From positions 1-14,400 of the forward strand of contig JBBSOW010000077.1 of NCBI GenBank assembly GCA_038259365.1: 14,400 bases of DNA. Reading direction: 5' to 3'. The notes beneath the pieces were generated by a model, which ran no database searches, had not been told where the DNA came from, and was given only the letters and a program-made list of their open reading frames with translations. Positions 1 to 7,335 of this stretch are shown piece by piece. Position numbers and translations under genes: made by a program. Source of the stretch: JBBSOW01 sp038259365. Its GTDB lineage: Bacteria > Actinomycetota > Actinomycetes > Propionibacteriales > Propionibacteriaceae. The first letter of the stretch is position 1. Each line of letters begins with the position of its first letter.

Positions 1-72
1 ATAGCGGAGTCGTTGGTGGGGGCGGTGCGGCAGTGTGCAAGCGACGTCTCGCGCCGGCTGGGCCACCGCTAG
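1..72 (+). CDS. C-terminal end of a probable IclR-family transcriptional regulator (partial)
   Basis: Frame 1 is open from the window edge to a TAG stop at 70-72 and gives 23 residues ending in SDVSRRLGHR. IclR-family effector domains commonly end with a helix of the type 'AaxISrrLG', which this matches well. Only the tail is visible, so ligand, target and gene length cannot be judged. It converges on hemY, whose stop is 132 bases away. The assignment rests on one short motif and chance similarity is possible. Confidence 0.45.
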   Translation: MAESLVGAVRQCASDVSRRLGHR

Positions 73-124
73 GAGGACTTCCCGAGACCGGTCGATAAAC
101 AGTCAAGGAAGCGATGCCGGCCGA

Positions 125-145
125 GAGTCTTACGCTCAGAGACTC
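125..145. terminator. Weak candidate bidirectional terminator hairpin
   Basis: GAGTCT (125-130) and AGACTC (140-145) form a perfect 6-bp inverted repeat around a 9-base loop, in the 132-base gap between the converging IclR-like gene and hemY. There is no T-run on either side, so this is a stem in the right place rather than a convincing intrinsic terminator. Nothing else was seen in 73-204. Confidence 0.2.
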
Positions 146-204
146 ACTGGCGAAAGGATTGGTTGGGACGTTGTCGACCTGCTGACGCGCAAACCTCGTG
201 GGCT

Positions 205-1617
205 TCAGGCGCTTCGCTCACCGAGCGCGGCTGAGATCGCCGCCGCCGCGGCCTGGCCGGACTTGACGACCGACCCGATGCCCAGGCCGTCGATGGGCCC
301 ACCGGCCAGGGCCAGGGTCGGGTACCCGCCGAGCTGGTGTCGCAGGCGCGAGATCCGCTCCAGGTGGCCGACCGTGAGCTGCGGCATGGCGCGGGGCCAC
401 CGCACCACCTTCGACACCTCCGGCGCAGCCGTCAGCCCGATGAGTGAGGCGAGATCCGCGGCCGCTTCCCGGATCAGGTTGGCGTCGTCCTCGTCCAGCG
501 CCGCTCCATAGCGGCCTACGGAGGCGCGGACCAGGTAGTGCTCGCTGCCCGCCAGGTGGGGCCACTTCCGGCTCAGGAAGGTGGCCGCCTTGACGGTCTT
601 GACCCGCGCGCTCGGCAGCAGGAGACCGTTGGCGTTCGACAGCGCCTCGTTGGCGCCCGCGGCGTCCTTGGGGTAGCCGAGCACGACCGTGGCGACGGAG
701 GCGGCGGGCACCTGGGCTACGATCTCGGCGGCGCCGCTCAGGTCGAGCCCGAGCAGGAGCTCGGCGGCGGAGCGGGACGGAACCGCCAGCACCACCGCGT
801 CGGCGTCGAACGATCCGGCGCCCGTGCTGACCCGCCAGCCGCCACCGACGCGCTCCAGGCCCAGCACCTCCCGCCCGGTGCGCACCTCCACGTTGGCGGC
901 CAAGGCGTCGGGTAGCGCGCTGAGGCCCTCGGGCCAGCTCGCGAACATGGGCACCGCGCTGCCCTGTTGGGCCGGGGCCTGGGACGGGGGCGCCTCCGGC
1001 CGCTTGCGGAACGTCAGGGAGGTGCCCGCGCTGGCCGGTCCGCGCAATTGCGGCGCGGTGGCGTACAGGCTGAGCTGGTCGATGTCGCCGCCGTGCAGGT
1101 TGCCCAGCAGCGGATCGACGAACTGGTCGGTGACCTTGTCCCCGTAGCGGGCGCGCAGGAAGGCGCCCACGGACACGTCACCGTCGACCTTTCGCCGGGC
1201 CAGGGCGGGTTCCAGCCCCGCGCGGACGAGGCCCGGCACGGACAGGATCCCCGACTTCAGCACCGGCAGCAGCTTGGTCGGGCCGGTCGGTCCCACGCCG
1301 GCGGGCAGCGGCACGAGCCCCTTGCGGGTCATCAGCAGCGAGGATCCGGGCGCGGAGCCCACGGCCGAGTCCGCCAGACCGCGGCGGCGCACGAGGCCGG
1401 CCACGTGGGGGGCACCCAGGTGGACCGATTCGGCGCCGACGTCGACGCCGACCCCGTCGATCTGCTCGGTGCGCACGTGGCCGCCCACGCGGTCGCTGCG
1501 TTCGATGACGATCACGTGGTGGCCCGATTCGGCCAGGGCGTGGGCGGCGGTGAGGCCGGCCAGGCCTGCCCCCAGAACGGCCACGGTCGCGGCATTGGGC
1601 GGGACGGCTACGGTCAT
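205..1617 (-). CDS. hemY: HemY-type protoporphyrinogen/coproporphyrinogen III oxidase (FAD)
   Basis: The 470-aa product is an FAD amine-oxidase-fold enzyme of haem biosynthesis. In Gram-positive bacteria this family (HemY/HemG, also CgoX) oxidises coproporphyrinogen III, or protoporphyrinogen IX, with oxygen as acceptor. The N-terminus has the dinucleotide fold GAGLAGL (residues 16-22) with the Glu of VIVIER (39) and the VGGHVRT motif after it. LVPLPAG (101-107) and DPLLGNLHGGD (168-178) are typical of HemY rather than of other amine oxidases. The C-terminal AGGPIDGLGIGSVVKSG matches the second FAD-contact segment, so the protein looks complete. No clear Shine-Dalgarno precedes the ATG. The gene begins 31 nt after the stop of the FAD/Fe-S dehydrogenase and is probably cotranscribed with it from the marR promoter. 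No other haem genes are in the window. The family is certain; whether the substrate is copro- or protoporphyrinogen cannot be read from the sequence. Confidence 0.9.
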   Translation of the reverse strand: MTVAVPPNAATVAVLGAGLAGLTAAHALAESGHHVIVIERSDRVGGHVRTEQIDGVGVDVGAESVHLGAPHVAGLVRRRGLADSAVGSAPGSSLLMTRKGLVPLPAGVGPTGPTKLLPVLKSGILSVPGLVRAGLEPALARRKVDGDVSVGAFLRARYGDKVTDQFVDPLLGNLHGGDIDQLSLYATAPQLRGPASAGTSLTFRKRPEAPPSQAPAQQGSAVPMFASWPEGLSALPDALAANVEVRTGREVLGLERVGGGWRVSTGAGSFDADAVVLAVPSRSAAELLLGLDLSGAAEIVAQVPAASVATVVLGYPKDAAGANEALSNANGLLLPSARVKTVKAATFLSRKWPHLAGSEHYLVRASVGRYGAALDEDDANLIREAAADLASLIGLTAAPEVSKVVRWPRAMPQLTVGHLERISRLRHQLGGYPTLALAGGPIDGLGIGSVVKSGQAAAAAISAALGERSA

Positions 1618-1648
1618 GGAGGTGCGTCGCTGCTTTCTACTGGATTCT

Positions 1649-4498
1649 CTACCGAGGAGTTCGGCTGAGGAGTTCGGCCAGGGTGATGGCCCGGTGCCCG
1701 CCGAGCTGCTCCAGCTGGAGGCGGCAGGAGAAGCCGTCGGCCACCACGATGGCGTCGGCTCCGGCGGCTCGCACCGCGGGCAGGAGGTCGTGCTCGGCGA
1801 CCGCCACGGAGACGTCGTAGTGGCCCTTCTCGACCCCGAAATTGCCGGCCAGGCCGCAGCAGCCGCCCAGCGTGGTGACGTCGGCGCCGGTGGCGGCCAG
1901 CAGCGCGGCGTCGGCCTGGAAGCCCAGGACCGAGGCGTGGTGACAGTGGGGTTGGGCGACGACGGTCCGCCCGGCGAGGTCCGGCGGCTGCCACCCGGGC
2001 GTCCTGGTCAACAGTTCGGCGAGGGTGAGGATGCCGGTGGCCAGCTCGGCGACCCGGGGATCCTCGGGCAGCAGCTCCTCGGCGTCGCTGCGCCACACGG
2101 CCTGGCACGAGGGTTCCATGGCCACGATCGGCACCCCGTCGGCGACATAGGGGTGCAGCACGTCGACGGCGCTGGCCAGCTGGGCCCTGGCCCCGTCGCG
2201 CTGGCCGGTGCTGATCCAGGTGAGCCCGCAGCAGGCGGGCCGGTCCAGCAGCCGGGGGGAGTAGCCGGCCTGGTAGAGCACGTCGAGGTAGGACTGCACG
2301 GCCGCGCCGGCAAAGCAGTCGGAGAACGAGTCCACCCACAACAGCACGGGGCCGCGCGGAGTCGGACCCTGCGGCAGCGCCACGCCGCGCGAGGTGGCCG
2401 AGCGCTCGGCGAACCGCGGCAGGTCGCGGCGCTGATCCACCCCGGCCCCCCAGCGCAGCAGCGAGCGCAGCCCCGGCGTGCCCATCGTCAGGTTGGCCAG
2501 CCTGGCCACGGGGGCGAACCGAGTGACCAGCCGTCCCCAGCGGGGGAGCCAGCCCAGCGCGTAGTGCGAGCGGGGCCGCAGCTTGCCCCGGTAGCGGTGA
2601 TCGGTGGCCTGGGACTTGTAGGAGGCCATGTCGATGCCGGTGGGGCAGTCGCGTCGGCAGCCCTTGCAGGACAGACACAGATCGAGCGCCTCGTGGACCT
2701 CGGGGGCGTCCCAGCCTTGGACGAGCTCGCCGTTGATCAGCTCCTGCAACACCCGGGAGCGGCCGCGCGTGGAGTCCTTCTCGTCCCTGGTGGCGAGGTA
2801 GGAGGGGCACATGACCCCGCCCGCCGCGGTGGTGTCGGCGATGCACTTGCCGACGCCGCTGCAGCGGTGCACGTCGGTGGCGAACAGCGAATCGGTGGCG
2901 AAGATGGGCCGCCGCTTCAGCCCGGCGGCGCGGACGTGATGGTGGACCGGATCGGGATCGACCAGCACTCCGGGGTTGAAGCGGTTGTCCGGATCGAACA
3001 GCTGCTTGACCTGGGCGAACAGGGATAACGCCTCGGGAGAGTACATGGCGGGCAGCAGCTCAGAGCGGGCCCGGCCGTCGCCGTGCTCGCCCGACATCGA
3101 ACCGCCGTAGCCGGCCACCAGCGTCGCCGCCTCGAGGACGAAGGCGCGGTAGGTGGTGGGCCCGTCGGGCTCGGTGAGGCCGAAGTCGATGCGCACGTGC
3201 ACGCAGCCGTCGCCGAAGTGCCCATACGGCAGCCCGTGGAAGCCGTATCGCTCCAGCAGGGCGTCGAAGTCGCGGAGGTAATCGCCCAGTTTGGCCGGCG
3301 GCACCGCGGCGTCCTCCCAGCCCGGGTAGGCGGGGCTCGGCAGGCTCACCCCGGCCAGGCCCGCCCCGTCGGCGCGGATCCGCCACAGCCGGACGGCCAG
3401 ATCGGCGTCGTCGACGAGGAAGCCGTCGAGACACGTCGCGGCCGCCAGCATCGCCAGGGCGCGCTCGCGCACCTCACCGGCGTCGGTGCCGCTGATCTCC
3501 ACCAGCATCCAGCCGTCGCCGGCGGGCAGGCGGGGCACCGAGCCGACACCCTGTTTCTGCTCGACGATCCGCACGAGGCGTCGATCCAGGCCCTCGCAGG
3601 CGGTCGGGGAGAACCCCAAGATGGTCATGGTGTCGTCGGCGGCGCGGTCCATGGACGGATAGCCGAGCGCCACCAGGGTGCTCACCGGCGGGTCGGCGAC
3701 GAGGCGGACGGTGGCCTCGGTGATTGCGACGAGCGTGCCCTCGGTGCCGGCCAGGAAGCGAGCGACGTCGAAGCCGTTCTCGGGGAGCAGGTGCTCCAGG
3801 CTGTAGCCGGACACCTGGCGTCCGAACCGGCCGAACTGGGTCCGGATCGTCTCGAGGTTGGCGCCGACGAGCTCCCGCAGCCCGGTCAGGGTGGGCGAAT
3901 CCTCGACGCGGGTGGCGTCGGCACCGCCGAGCACGAGATCCTCCCCGCCCCCGGTGACGCACCGCAGCCCCAGGACGTTGTCGGCGGTCTTGCCGTAGCC
4001 CAGCGCCCGCGGGCCGCACGCGTTGTTGCCGATCATGCCGCCGATGGTGCAGCGGTTGAACGTCGAGGGGTCGGGGCCGAACTTCAACCCGGCCGGGGCC
4101 GCCGCGATGCCGAGGTCGGATTGGATGACGCCGGGATCGACGACGGCGGTCGCGGCCTCGGCGTCGATGGCGTGGACGGTGTTGAGGTGTCGCGACACGT
4201 CGACGACGACCCCCGGGCCCACCGCGTTGCCCGCGCACGAGGTGCCGCCGCCGCGGGTGGTGACGATGGCGCCGCTCGCCCTGGCGTGGGTCAGCAGGGC
4301 GCGAAACTCCTCCACCGAGCGGGGCTTGGCCACGGCCTGCGGCACGATGCGATAGATCGAGGCGTCGGTGGAATACAGCGCCCGGCTCAGGGTGGAGGAA
4401 TCCAACAGATCCGGATAACCGGCCTCGATCAGTCGATCGGCCAGCCGCCTCAGCGCGAGAGAAGCGTCCGTCTCGCCGACGGCGTCACGGAGCTGCAT
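1649..4498 (-). CDS. FAD-linked / Fe-S D-2-hydroxyacid dehydrogenase (Dld-II / YdiJ type)
   Basis: A 949-aa fusion of a GlcD-like flavoprotein with a GlcF-like iron-sulfur protein. Relatives oxidise D-lactate or D-2-hydroxyglutarate and pass electrons towards quinone. Residues about 55-240 are the PCMH FAD-binding domain (RGGGTSCAGNAVG, then IGNNACGPRALGYGKTADN). The FAD-oxidase C domain follows, with YGHFGDGCVHVRID and the HGDG motif at 472-475. Cys546, Cys552 and Cys564 (the last in MCPSY) form one cluster site, and Cys608-611-614-618 is a classical CxxCxxCxxxCP site. Two cysteine-rich CCG motifs lie at 756-758 and 880-882, as in heterodisulfide-reductase-like electron-transfer domains. No transmembrane segment is seen, so membrane association would be peripheral. 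The ATG is 14 nt after the marR stop, with a weak AGGAAC upstream. A near-duplicate peptide, LAELLTRTPGW and LAELLSRTPR, occurs in the C-terminal domain and at the very C-terminus. Family confidence is high; the substrate is unknown. Confidence 0.9.
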   Translation of the reverse strand: MQLRDAVGETDASLALRRLADRLIEAGYPDLLDSSTLSRALYSTDASIYRIVPQAVAKPRSVEEFRALLTHARASGAIVTTRGGGTSCAGNAVGPGVVVDVSRHLNTVHAIDAEAATAVVDPGVIQSDLGIAAAPAGLKFGPDPSTFNRCTIGGMIGNNACGPRALGYGKTADNVLGLRCVTGGGEDLVLGGADATRVEDSPTLTGLRELVGANLETIRTQFGRFGRQVSGYSLEHLLPENGFDVARFLAGTEGTLVAITEATVRLVADPPVSTLVALGYPSMDRAADDTMTILGFSPTACEGLDRRLVRIVEQKQGVGSVPRLPAGDGWMLVEISGTDAGEVRERALAMLAAATCLDGFLVDDADLAVRLWRIRADGAGLAGVSLPSPAYPGWEDAAVPPAKLGDYLRDFDALLERYGFHGLPYGHFGDGCVHVRIDFGLTEPDGPTTYRAFVLEAATLVAGYGGSMSGEHGDGRARSELLPAMYSPEALSLFAQVKQLFDPDNRFNPGVLVDPDPVHHHVRAAGLKRRPIFATDSLFATDVHRCSGVGKCIADTTAAGGVMCPSYLATRDEKDSTRGRSRVLQELINGELVQGWDAPEVHEALDLCLSCKGCRRDCPTGIDMASYKSQATDHRYRGKLRPRSHYALGWLPRWGRLVTRFAPVARLANLTMGTPGLRSLLRWGAGVDQRRDLPRFAERSATSRGVALPQGPTPRGPVLLWVDSFSDCFAGAAVQSYLDVLYQAGYSPRLLDRPACCGLTWISTGQRDGARAQLASAVDVLHPYVADGVPIVAMEPSCQAVWRSDAEELLPEDPRVAELATGILTLAELLTRTPGWQPPDLAGRTVVAQPHCHHASVLGFQADAALLAATGADVTTLGGCCGLAGNFGVEKGHYDVSVAVAEHDLLPAVRAAGADAIVVADGFSCRLQLEQLGGHRAITLAELLSRTPR

Positions 4499-4512
4499 AT
4501 GGCTAGGGGTTC

Positions 4513-4998
4513 CTATGGTGGGTTGTGGGTTCTCGAAATCGGTGCCTGCACCTTCAAGACGGCGCCGAATGCGCGTCCAAGGGCATCATAGTCGGCCGGG
4601 TCGACCGCCTCGACGAAGATGCGCCGCACCGCCTCGACGTGATCGGGCGCGGCGCGTCGAAGCAGCTCGAAACCCTTCTCGGTGAGCTCGGCCCACACCC
4701 CTCGTCGATCGCTGGGGCAGGTCGTTCGAGCGACGAGTCGACGCTTCTCCAACCGCGACACCGTGTGGGTGAGACGCGACCGGGACTGGTGCACCAGCTC
4801 GGCGAGCTCGCTCATCCGGAGCTGGCGGTTCTCCGCTTCCTCCAGGCACACCAGGATCTCGTACTCGCCCAGATCCAGGCCGTGATTGCGCAGATCCTGA
4901 TCGAGATACTCGTTGATCCTGGCCGACCCGAGCAGGTAGGTGCGCCAGACGCGCTGCTGCTCCGGCGAGAGCCAGCGAGCGCTCACTCTGTTCGACAT
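4513..4998 (-). CDS. MarR-family transcriptional regulator
   Basis: A 161-aa winged-helix regulator. The helix-turn-helix covers about residues 59-90 (QLRMSELAELVHQSRSRLTH, then VSRLEKRRLV). The wing DRRGVWAELTEKG at about 98-109 carries the family's Asp-Arg signature. The N- and C-terminal helices suit the usual dimerisation interface. Two cysteines, Cys51 and Cys94 (the latter beside the wing), could allow thiol sensing, but that is speculation. The gene heads a unit with the FAD/Fe-S dehydrogenase (14-nt gap) and hemY, the common layout in which a MarR repressor controls its own operon. The start has an upstream promoter whose -10 box ends only 6 nt before the ATG, and GGAG lies too close (1 nt) to act as a ribosome-binding site. 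The message is therefore probably leaderless. The ligand is unknown. Confidence 0.9.
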   Translation of the reverse strand: MSNRVSARWLSPEQQRVWRTYLLGSARINEYLDQDLRNHGLDLGEYEILVCLEEAENRQLRMSELAELVHQSRSRLTHTVSRLEKRRLVARTTCPSDRRGVWAELTEKGFELLRRAAPDHVEAVRRIFVEAVDPADYDALGRAFGAVLKVQAPISRTHNPP

Positions 4999-5004
4999 GC
5001 TCCG

Positions 5005-5033
5005 AAGGTAGCAAAACGATGTTTACTGTTCAA
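5005..5033 (-). promoter_or_regulatory. marR operon promoter (leaderless arrangement)
   Basis: On the minus strand TTGAAC (5033-5028) and TACCTT (5010-5005) are separated by exactly 17 bases and match sigma-A -35 and -10 boxes at 4 of 6 and at the key TAnnnT positions. Six bases separate the -10 box from the marR ATG, so transcription should start at about the A of the ATG. This is a prediction by eye. Confidence 0.5.
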
Positions 5034-5039
5034 CTAAAC
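5021..5039. promoter_or_regulatory. Candidate MarR operator overlapping the -35 box
   Basis: GTTTACTGTTCAACTAAAC is an imperfect dyad with perfect outer arms GTTTA/TAAAC around 9 bases. It is an AT-rich island in GC-rich surroundings and covers the whole -35 hexamer of the marR promoter. MarR proteins typically bind dyads of this size, and binding here would block RNA polymerase. Autorepression is inferred from position and symmetry. Confidence 0.45.
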
Positions 5040-5069
5040 TCGAAGAAGCGCGCGTGGACGTGTGGTCCC

Positions 5070-5159
5070 GGCGCGCTCGATACGCGGCTTCGCGCGCTGT
5101 TCGGGAATCGAGCGCGAACCACCGGATCGAGCGCCCCGAACACAAACTCGGGCCGGGGA
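5070..5159 (+). repeat. Diverged third copy of the 87-bp structured repeat, inverted relative to the other two
   Basis: Read on the plus strand, 5071-5135 aligns without gaps to the minus-strand sequence of the copies at 8375-8461 and 8560-8646, at about two thirds identity (my count 44 of 65). Shared blocks include GCGCTC near one end, CACCGGA, and GAGCGC near the other. The ends GCGCTCGAT (5073-5081) and ATCGAGCGC (5126-5134) are perfect complements. CGCGCT (5093-5098) and AGCGCG (5111-5116) form the inner stem. Similarity seems to trail off through about 5159. It fills much of the 5041-5311 gap between divergent marR and the acyl-CoA synthetase gene. No other gene was seen there and no convincing promoter for the synthetase was found. 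Confidence 0.55.
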
Positions 5160-5302
5160 GCCCACCGTTCGAGCGCGCCGACAGCTGACCGCGGTTCGAC
5201 CGGCGCGAACTGCGTCGGTCGGCTAAGCTCGCCGAGATAGCGTGGGTGAATTTCCCGTTCGGCAACGACGCCGACGCCCGCCCCTTCGAACTAGCATTTC
5301 GT

Positions 5303-5308
5303 GGAGGA
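5303..5308 (+). promoter_or_regulatory. Ribosome-binding site fixing the acyl-CoA synthetase start
   Basis: GGAGGA lies 3 bases before the ATG at 5312. An in-frame GTG at 5246 would add 22 residues that do not resemble the family N-terminus and has no such site, so the ATG is preferred. Confidence 0.7.
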
Positions 5309-5311
5309 TTG

Positions 5312-7120
5312 ATGACCGACACTCTGGACGCCAAGGCAACCGACGAGCGGCACGCTTCGGTGGGGGCCATGCTGCTCGCCCAGGTGGAGAAGTCCGGCGA
5401 TCGAGAAGCCTTTCGGCACCGCAACGCCGGCGGGGCGTGGGTGTCGCTGAGCTGGGATCAGACCCGCGACGCGATCTTCGAGGTCGCCGCCGGGTTGATC
5501 GCGCTCGGCATCGAGCGCGAGGAGCGCGTCGCGATCGCGGCGAACACCCGCATCGAGTGGATCTTCAGCGATCTGGGCACGATGTGTGCCGGCGGCGCCA
5601 CGACGACGGTGTACCCCTCCACCAAGCCGGCCGATGTCGGGTTCATCCTGGCCGACTCCCAGTCCAAGATCGTCATCGTCGAGGACGCGGAGCAGTTGGC
5701 GAAGGTGCTCGATCAGATTGACGACCTTCCGCACGTGGCGAAGCTGATCCTCATGGCGGGCGAAAGCGAGGACGAGCGCGTGCTCAGCTTCGCCGACCTG
5801 CGCCAACGAGGCCGCGAGCACCTCGAGGCCCACCCCGATTCGGTCTCCGAGCGGATCGCCGGCAGCAAGCCCGAGCACCTGTCCACCCTCATCTACACCT
5901 CCGGGACCACGGGTACGCCCAAGGGCGTCCGGCTGCTCCACGACGCCTGGACCTACGAGGGCCGGGCCATCGAGGTCTACGACCTGCTCCAGCCCGACGA
6001 CCTGCAGTTCCTATGGTTGCCGCTGAGCCACGTGTTCGGCAAGGCCCTGATGGCGCTGCAGCTGCAGATCGGCTTCGCCACCGCCGTCGACGGCTCCATC
6101 GACCGGATCGTCGAGGGGTTGGGCGAGGTGCACCCCACCTTCATGTGCGGGGCCCCGCGGATCTATGAGAAGGTCCGCAACAAGGTGCTCATGGGCGCCA
6201 ACAGCGGGGTCAAGGGCAAGATCGCCGATTGGGCCTTCGCCGTGGGGGAGAAGTCGGTGGATTACCGCGTCAGCAACCGGGCCATGCCGCCGCTGTTGGC
6301 CGCGCAGTACAAGCTGGCCGACAAGCTGGTCTTCTCCAAGCTGAAGGAGCGGATGGGCGGACGGATCAAGTTCTTCGTCTCCGGATCCGCCAAGCTGAAC
6401 TCGCACGTGCAGCGCTGGTTCTACGCCGCGGGGCTGTTGATCATCGAGGGCTACGGGCTCACCGAAACCAGCGCCGTGACGTTTGTGAACTCGCCCAAGT
6501 CCCCGCGGCTGGGCACCGTCGGGCCGCCCGTTCCGGGCACCGAGATGCAGCTCGCCGACGACGGTGAGGTGCTGGTCAAGGGGCCCGGGGTGTCTGTGGG
6601 GTATCACGGGCTCGACGAGGAAACGCAGAAGTGCTTCGTCGACGGTTGGTTCCACACCGGGGACATCGGCGAGGTCGATCATGACGGCTACCTCACGATC
6701 ACCGACCGCAAGAAGGATCTGATCAAGACCTCGGGCGGCAAGTACGTCGCCCCCCAGAAGGTAGAGGGTGCCGTGGTGGCCGCCTGTTCGCTGGTCTCCC
6801 AGGTGATCGTGCAGGGCGACAATCGCCAATACATCAGCGCGCTCCTCGCCCTCGATCCCGACGCCGTGCAGTCCTGGGCGGAGCAAAACCAACACACCGG
6901 AAGCTACGAGGAGTTGGTCGAGACCTCGGCCATCCGGGAGGTGTTGGATCGCGACGTCGAGACCGCCAACGCCGGGCTCGAGCGCTGGGAGACGATCAAG
7001 AAGTTCGCCGTGCTGCCGCACGAGCTCTCGGTGGAGGAGGGCGAGGTCACCCCCAGCATGAAGATTCGCCGCGCCGCGGTGGGCAAGCGCTACTCCGATC
7101 TGATCGATAGCCTCTACTAG
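5312..7120 (+). CDS. Long-chain fatty acid-CoA ligase (FadD15-type AMP-forming acyl-CoA synthetase)
   Basis: This 602-aa protein activates fatty acids to acyl-CoA through an acyl-adenylate, using ATP and CoA. The ANL-superfamily motifs appear in order: the P-loop TSGTTGTPKG at 196-205, LPLSHVFGKAL after it, the adenine-binding GYGLTETSA from 380, the FACS signature around GWFHTGDIGEVDHDGY with DRKKDLIK at 465-472, and the catalytic lysine in TPSMK (Lys584). Length and the GGKYVAPQKVE segment fit the long-chain, Mycobacterium FadD15-like branch of about 600 aa rather than short acetyl-CoA synthetases. No signal peptide or membrane span is seen; relatives are cytosolic or peripheral. The gene diverges from the marR unit, and a tandem-repeat array begins at its stop codon. 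The thioesterase downstream on the same strand acts on the same class of product. Chain-length preference cannot be judged. Confidence 0.92.
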   Translation: MTDTLDAKATDERHASVGAMLLAQVEKSGDREAFRHRNAGGAWVSLSWDQTRDAIFEVAAGLIALGIEREERVAIAANTRIEWIFSDLGTMCAGGATTTVYPSTKPADVGFILADSQSKIVIVEDAEQLAKVLDQIDDLPHVAKLILMAGESEDERVLSFADLRQRGREHLEAHPDSVSERIAGSKPEHLSTLIYTSGTTGTPKGVRLLHDAWTYEGRAIEVYDLLQPDDLQFLWLPLSHVFGKALMALQLQIGFATAVDGSIDRIVEGLGEVHPTFMCGAPRIYEKVRNKVLMGANSGVKGKIADWAFAVGEKSVDYRVSNRAMPPLLAAQYKLADKLVFSKLKERMGGRIKFFVSGSAKLNSHVQRWFYAAGLLIIEGYGLTETSAVTFVNSPKSPRLGTVGPPVPGTEMQLADDGEVLVKGPGVSVGYHGLDEETQKCFVDGWFHTGDIGEVDHDGYLTITDRKKDLIKTSGGKYVAPQKVEGAVVAACSLVSQVIVQGDNRQYISALLALDPDAVQSWAEQNQHTGSYEELVETSAIREVLDRDVETANAGLERWETIKKFAVLPHELSVEEGEVTPSMKIRRAAVGKRYSDLIDSLY

Positions 7121-7273
7121 GCGCCGCCTATCGAGATGGCGCCTAGTCGAGTTGGCGCCTATCGAGACGGCGCCTACTGAGACGGCGCCTATCGAGACGG
7201 CGCCTATCGAGATGGCGCCTACTGAGACGGCGCCTACCGAGACGCGCCTAGTCGAGTTGGCGCCTATCGGCAG
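7120..7273. repeat. 15-bp tandem array built on GGCGCC, starting at the acyl-CoA synthetase stop codon
   Basis: The unit is close to GGCGCCTATCGAGAC. GGCGCC recurs at 7120, 7138, 7154, 7169, 7184, 7199, 7214, 7229 and 7259, with a shortened GCGCC at 7244. The period is 15 except near the start and at one 16-bp step. Variants in the middle are CTATCGAG, CTAGTCGAG, CTACTGAG and CTACCGAG. Because GGCGCC is its own reverse complement, any two units can pair in DNA or RNA. The first GGCGCC uses the last base of the TAG stop. There are no unique spacers, so it is not a CRISPR. It could affect transcript ends, but no T-run is present. Confidence 0.9.
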
Positions 7274-7299
7274 GTATTGACGCTCACCCACCCCGTACC

Positions 7300-7321
7300 G
7301 ATCAGGGTCCTGGCGCTGATC
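7300..7321. promoter_or_regulatory. Dyad upstream of the thioesterase, possible operator
   Basis: GATCAG (7300-7305) and CTGATC (7316-7321) are perfect 6-bp inverted arms around 10 bases, ending just before the ribosome-binding site AGGAAGAGG. A TTGACG at 7277-7282 resembles a -35 box, but no good -10 was found at the right distance. The dyad could be a repressor site or a leader hairpin. Confidence 0.3.
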
Positions 7322-7335
7322 AAGGAAGAGGTTCG

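Noticed and set aside
1274..4591. Long plus-strand open frames opposite the FAD/Fe-S dehydrogenase (1274-3028 and 3083-4591)
   Set aside because: They are antisense to a gene with clear motifs, have Gly/Ala/Arg/His-rich low-complexity products, and show no family features. Such frames are common in high-GC DNA.
5246..5311. GTG start for the acyl-CoA synthetase
   Set aside because: The extra 22 residues lack family similarity, and the ATG at 5312 has GGAGGA just upstream.
6011..7291. Minus-strand 426-aa frame beginning with a VSIGA-type pentapeptide repeat
   Set aside because: The repeats are only the 15-bp array read in frame, and the rest is antisense to the acyl-CoA synthetase.
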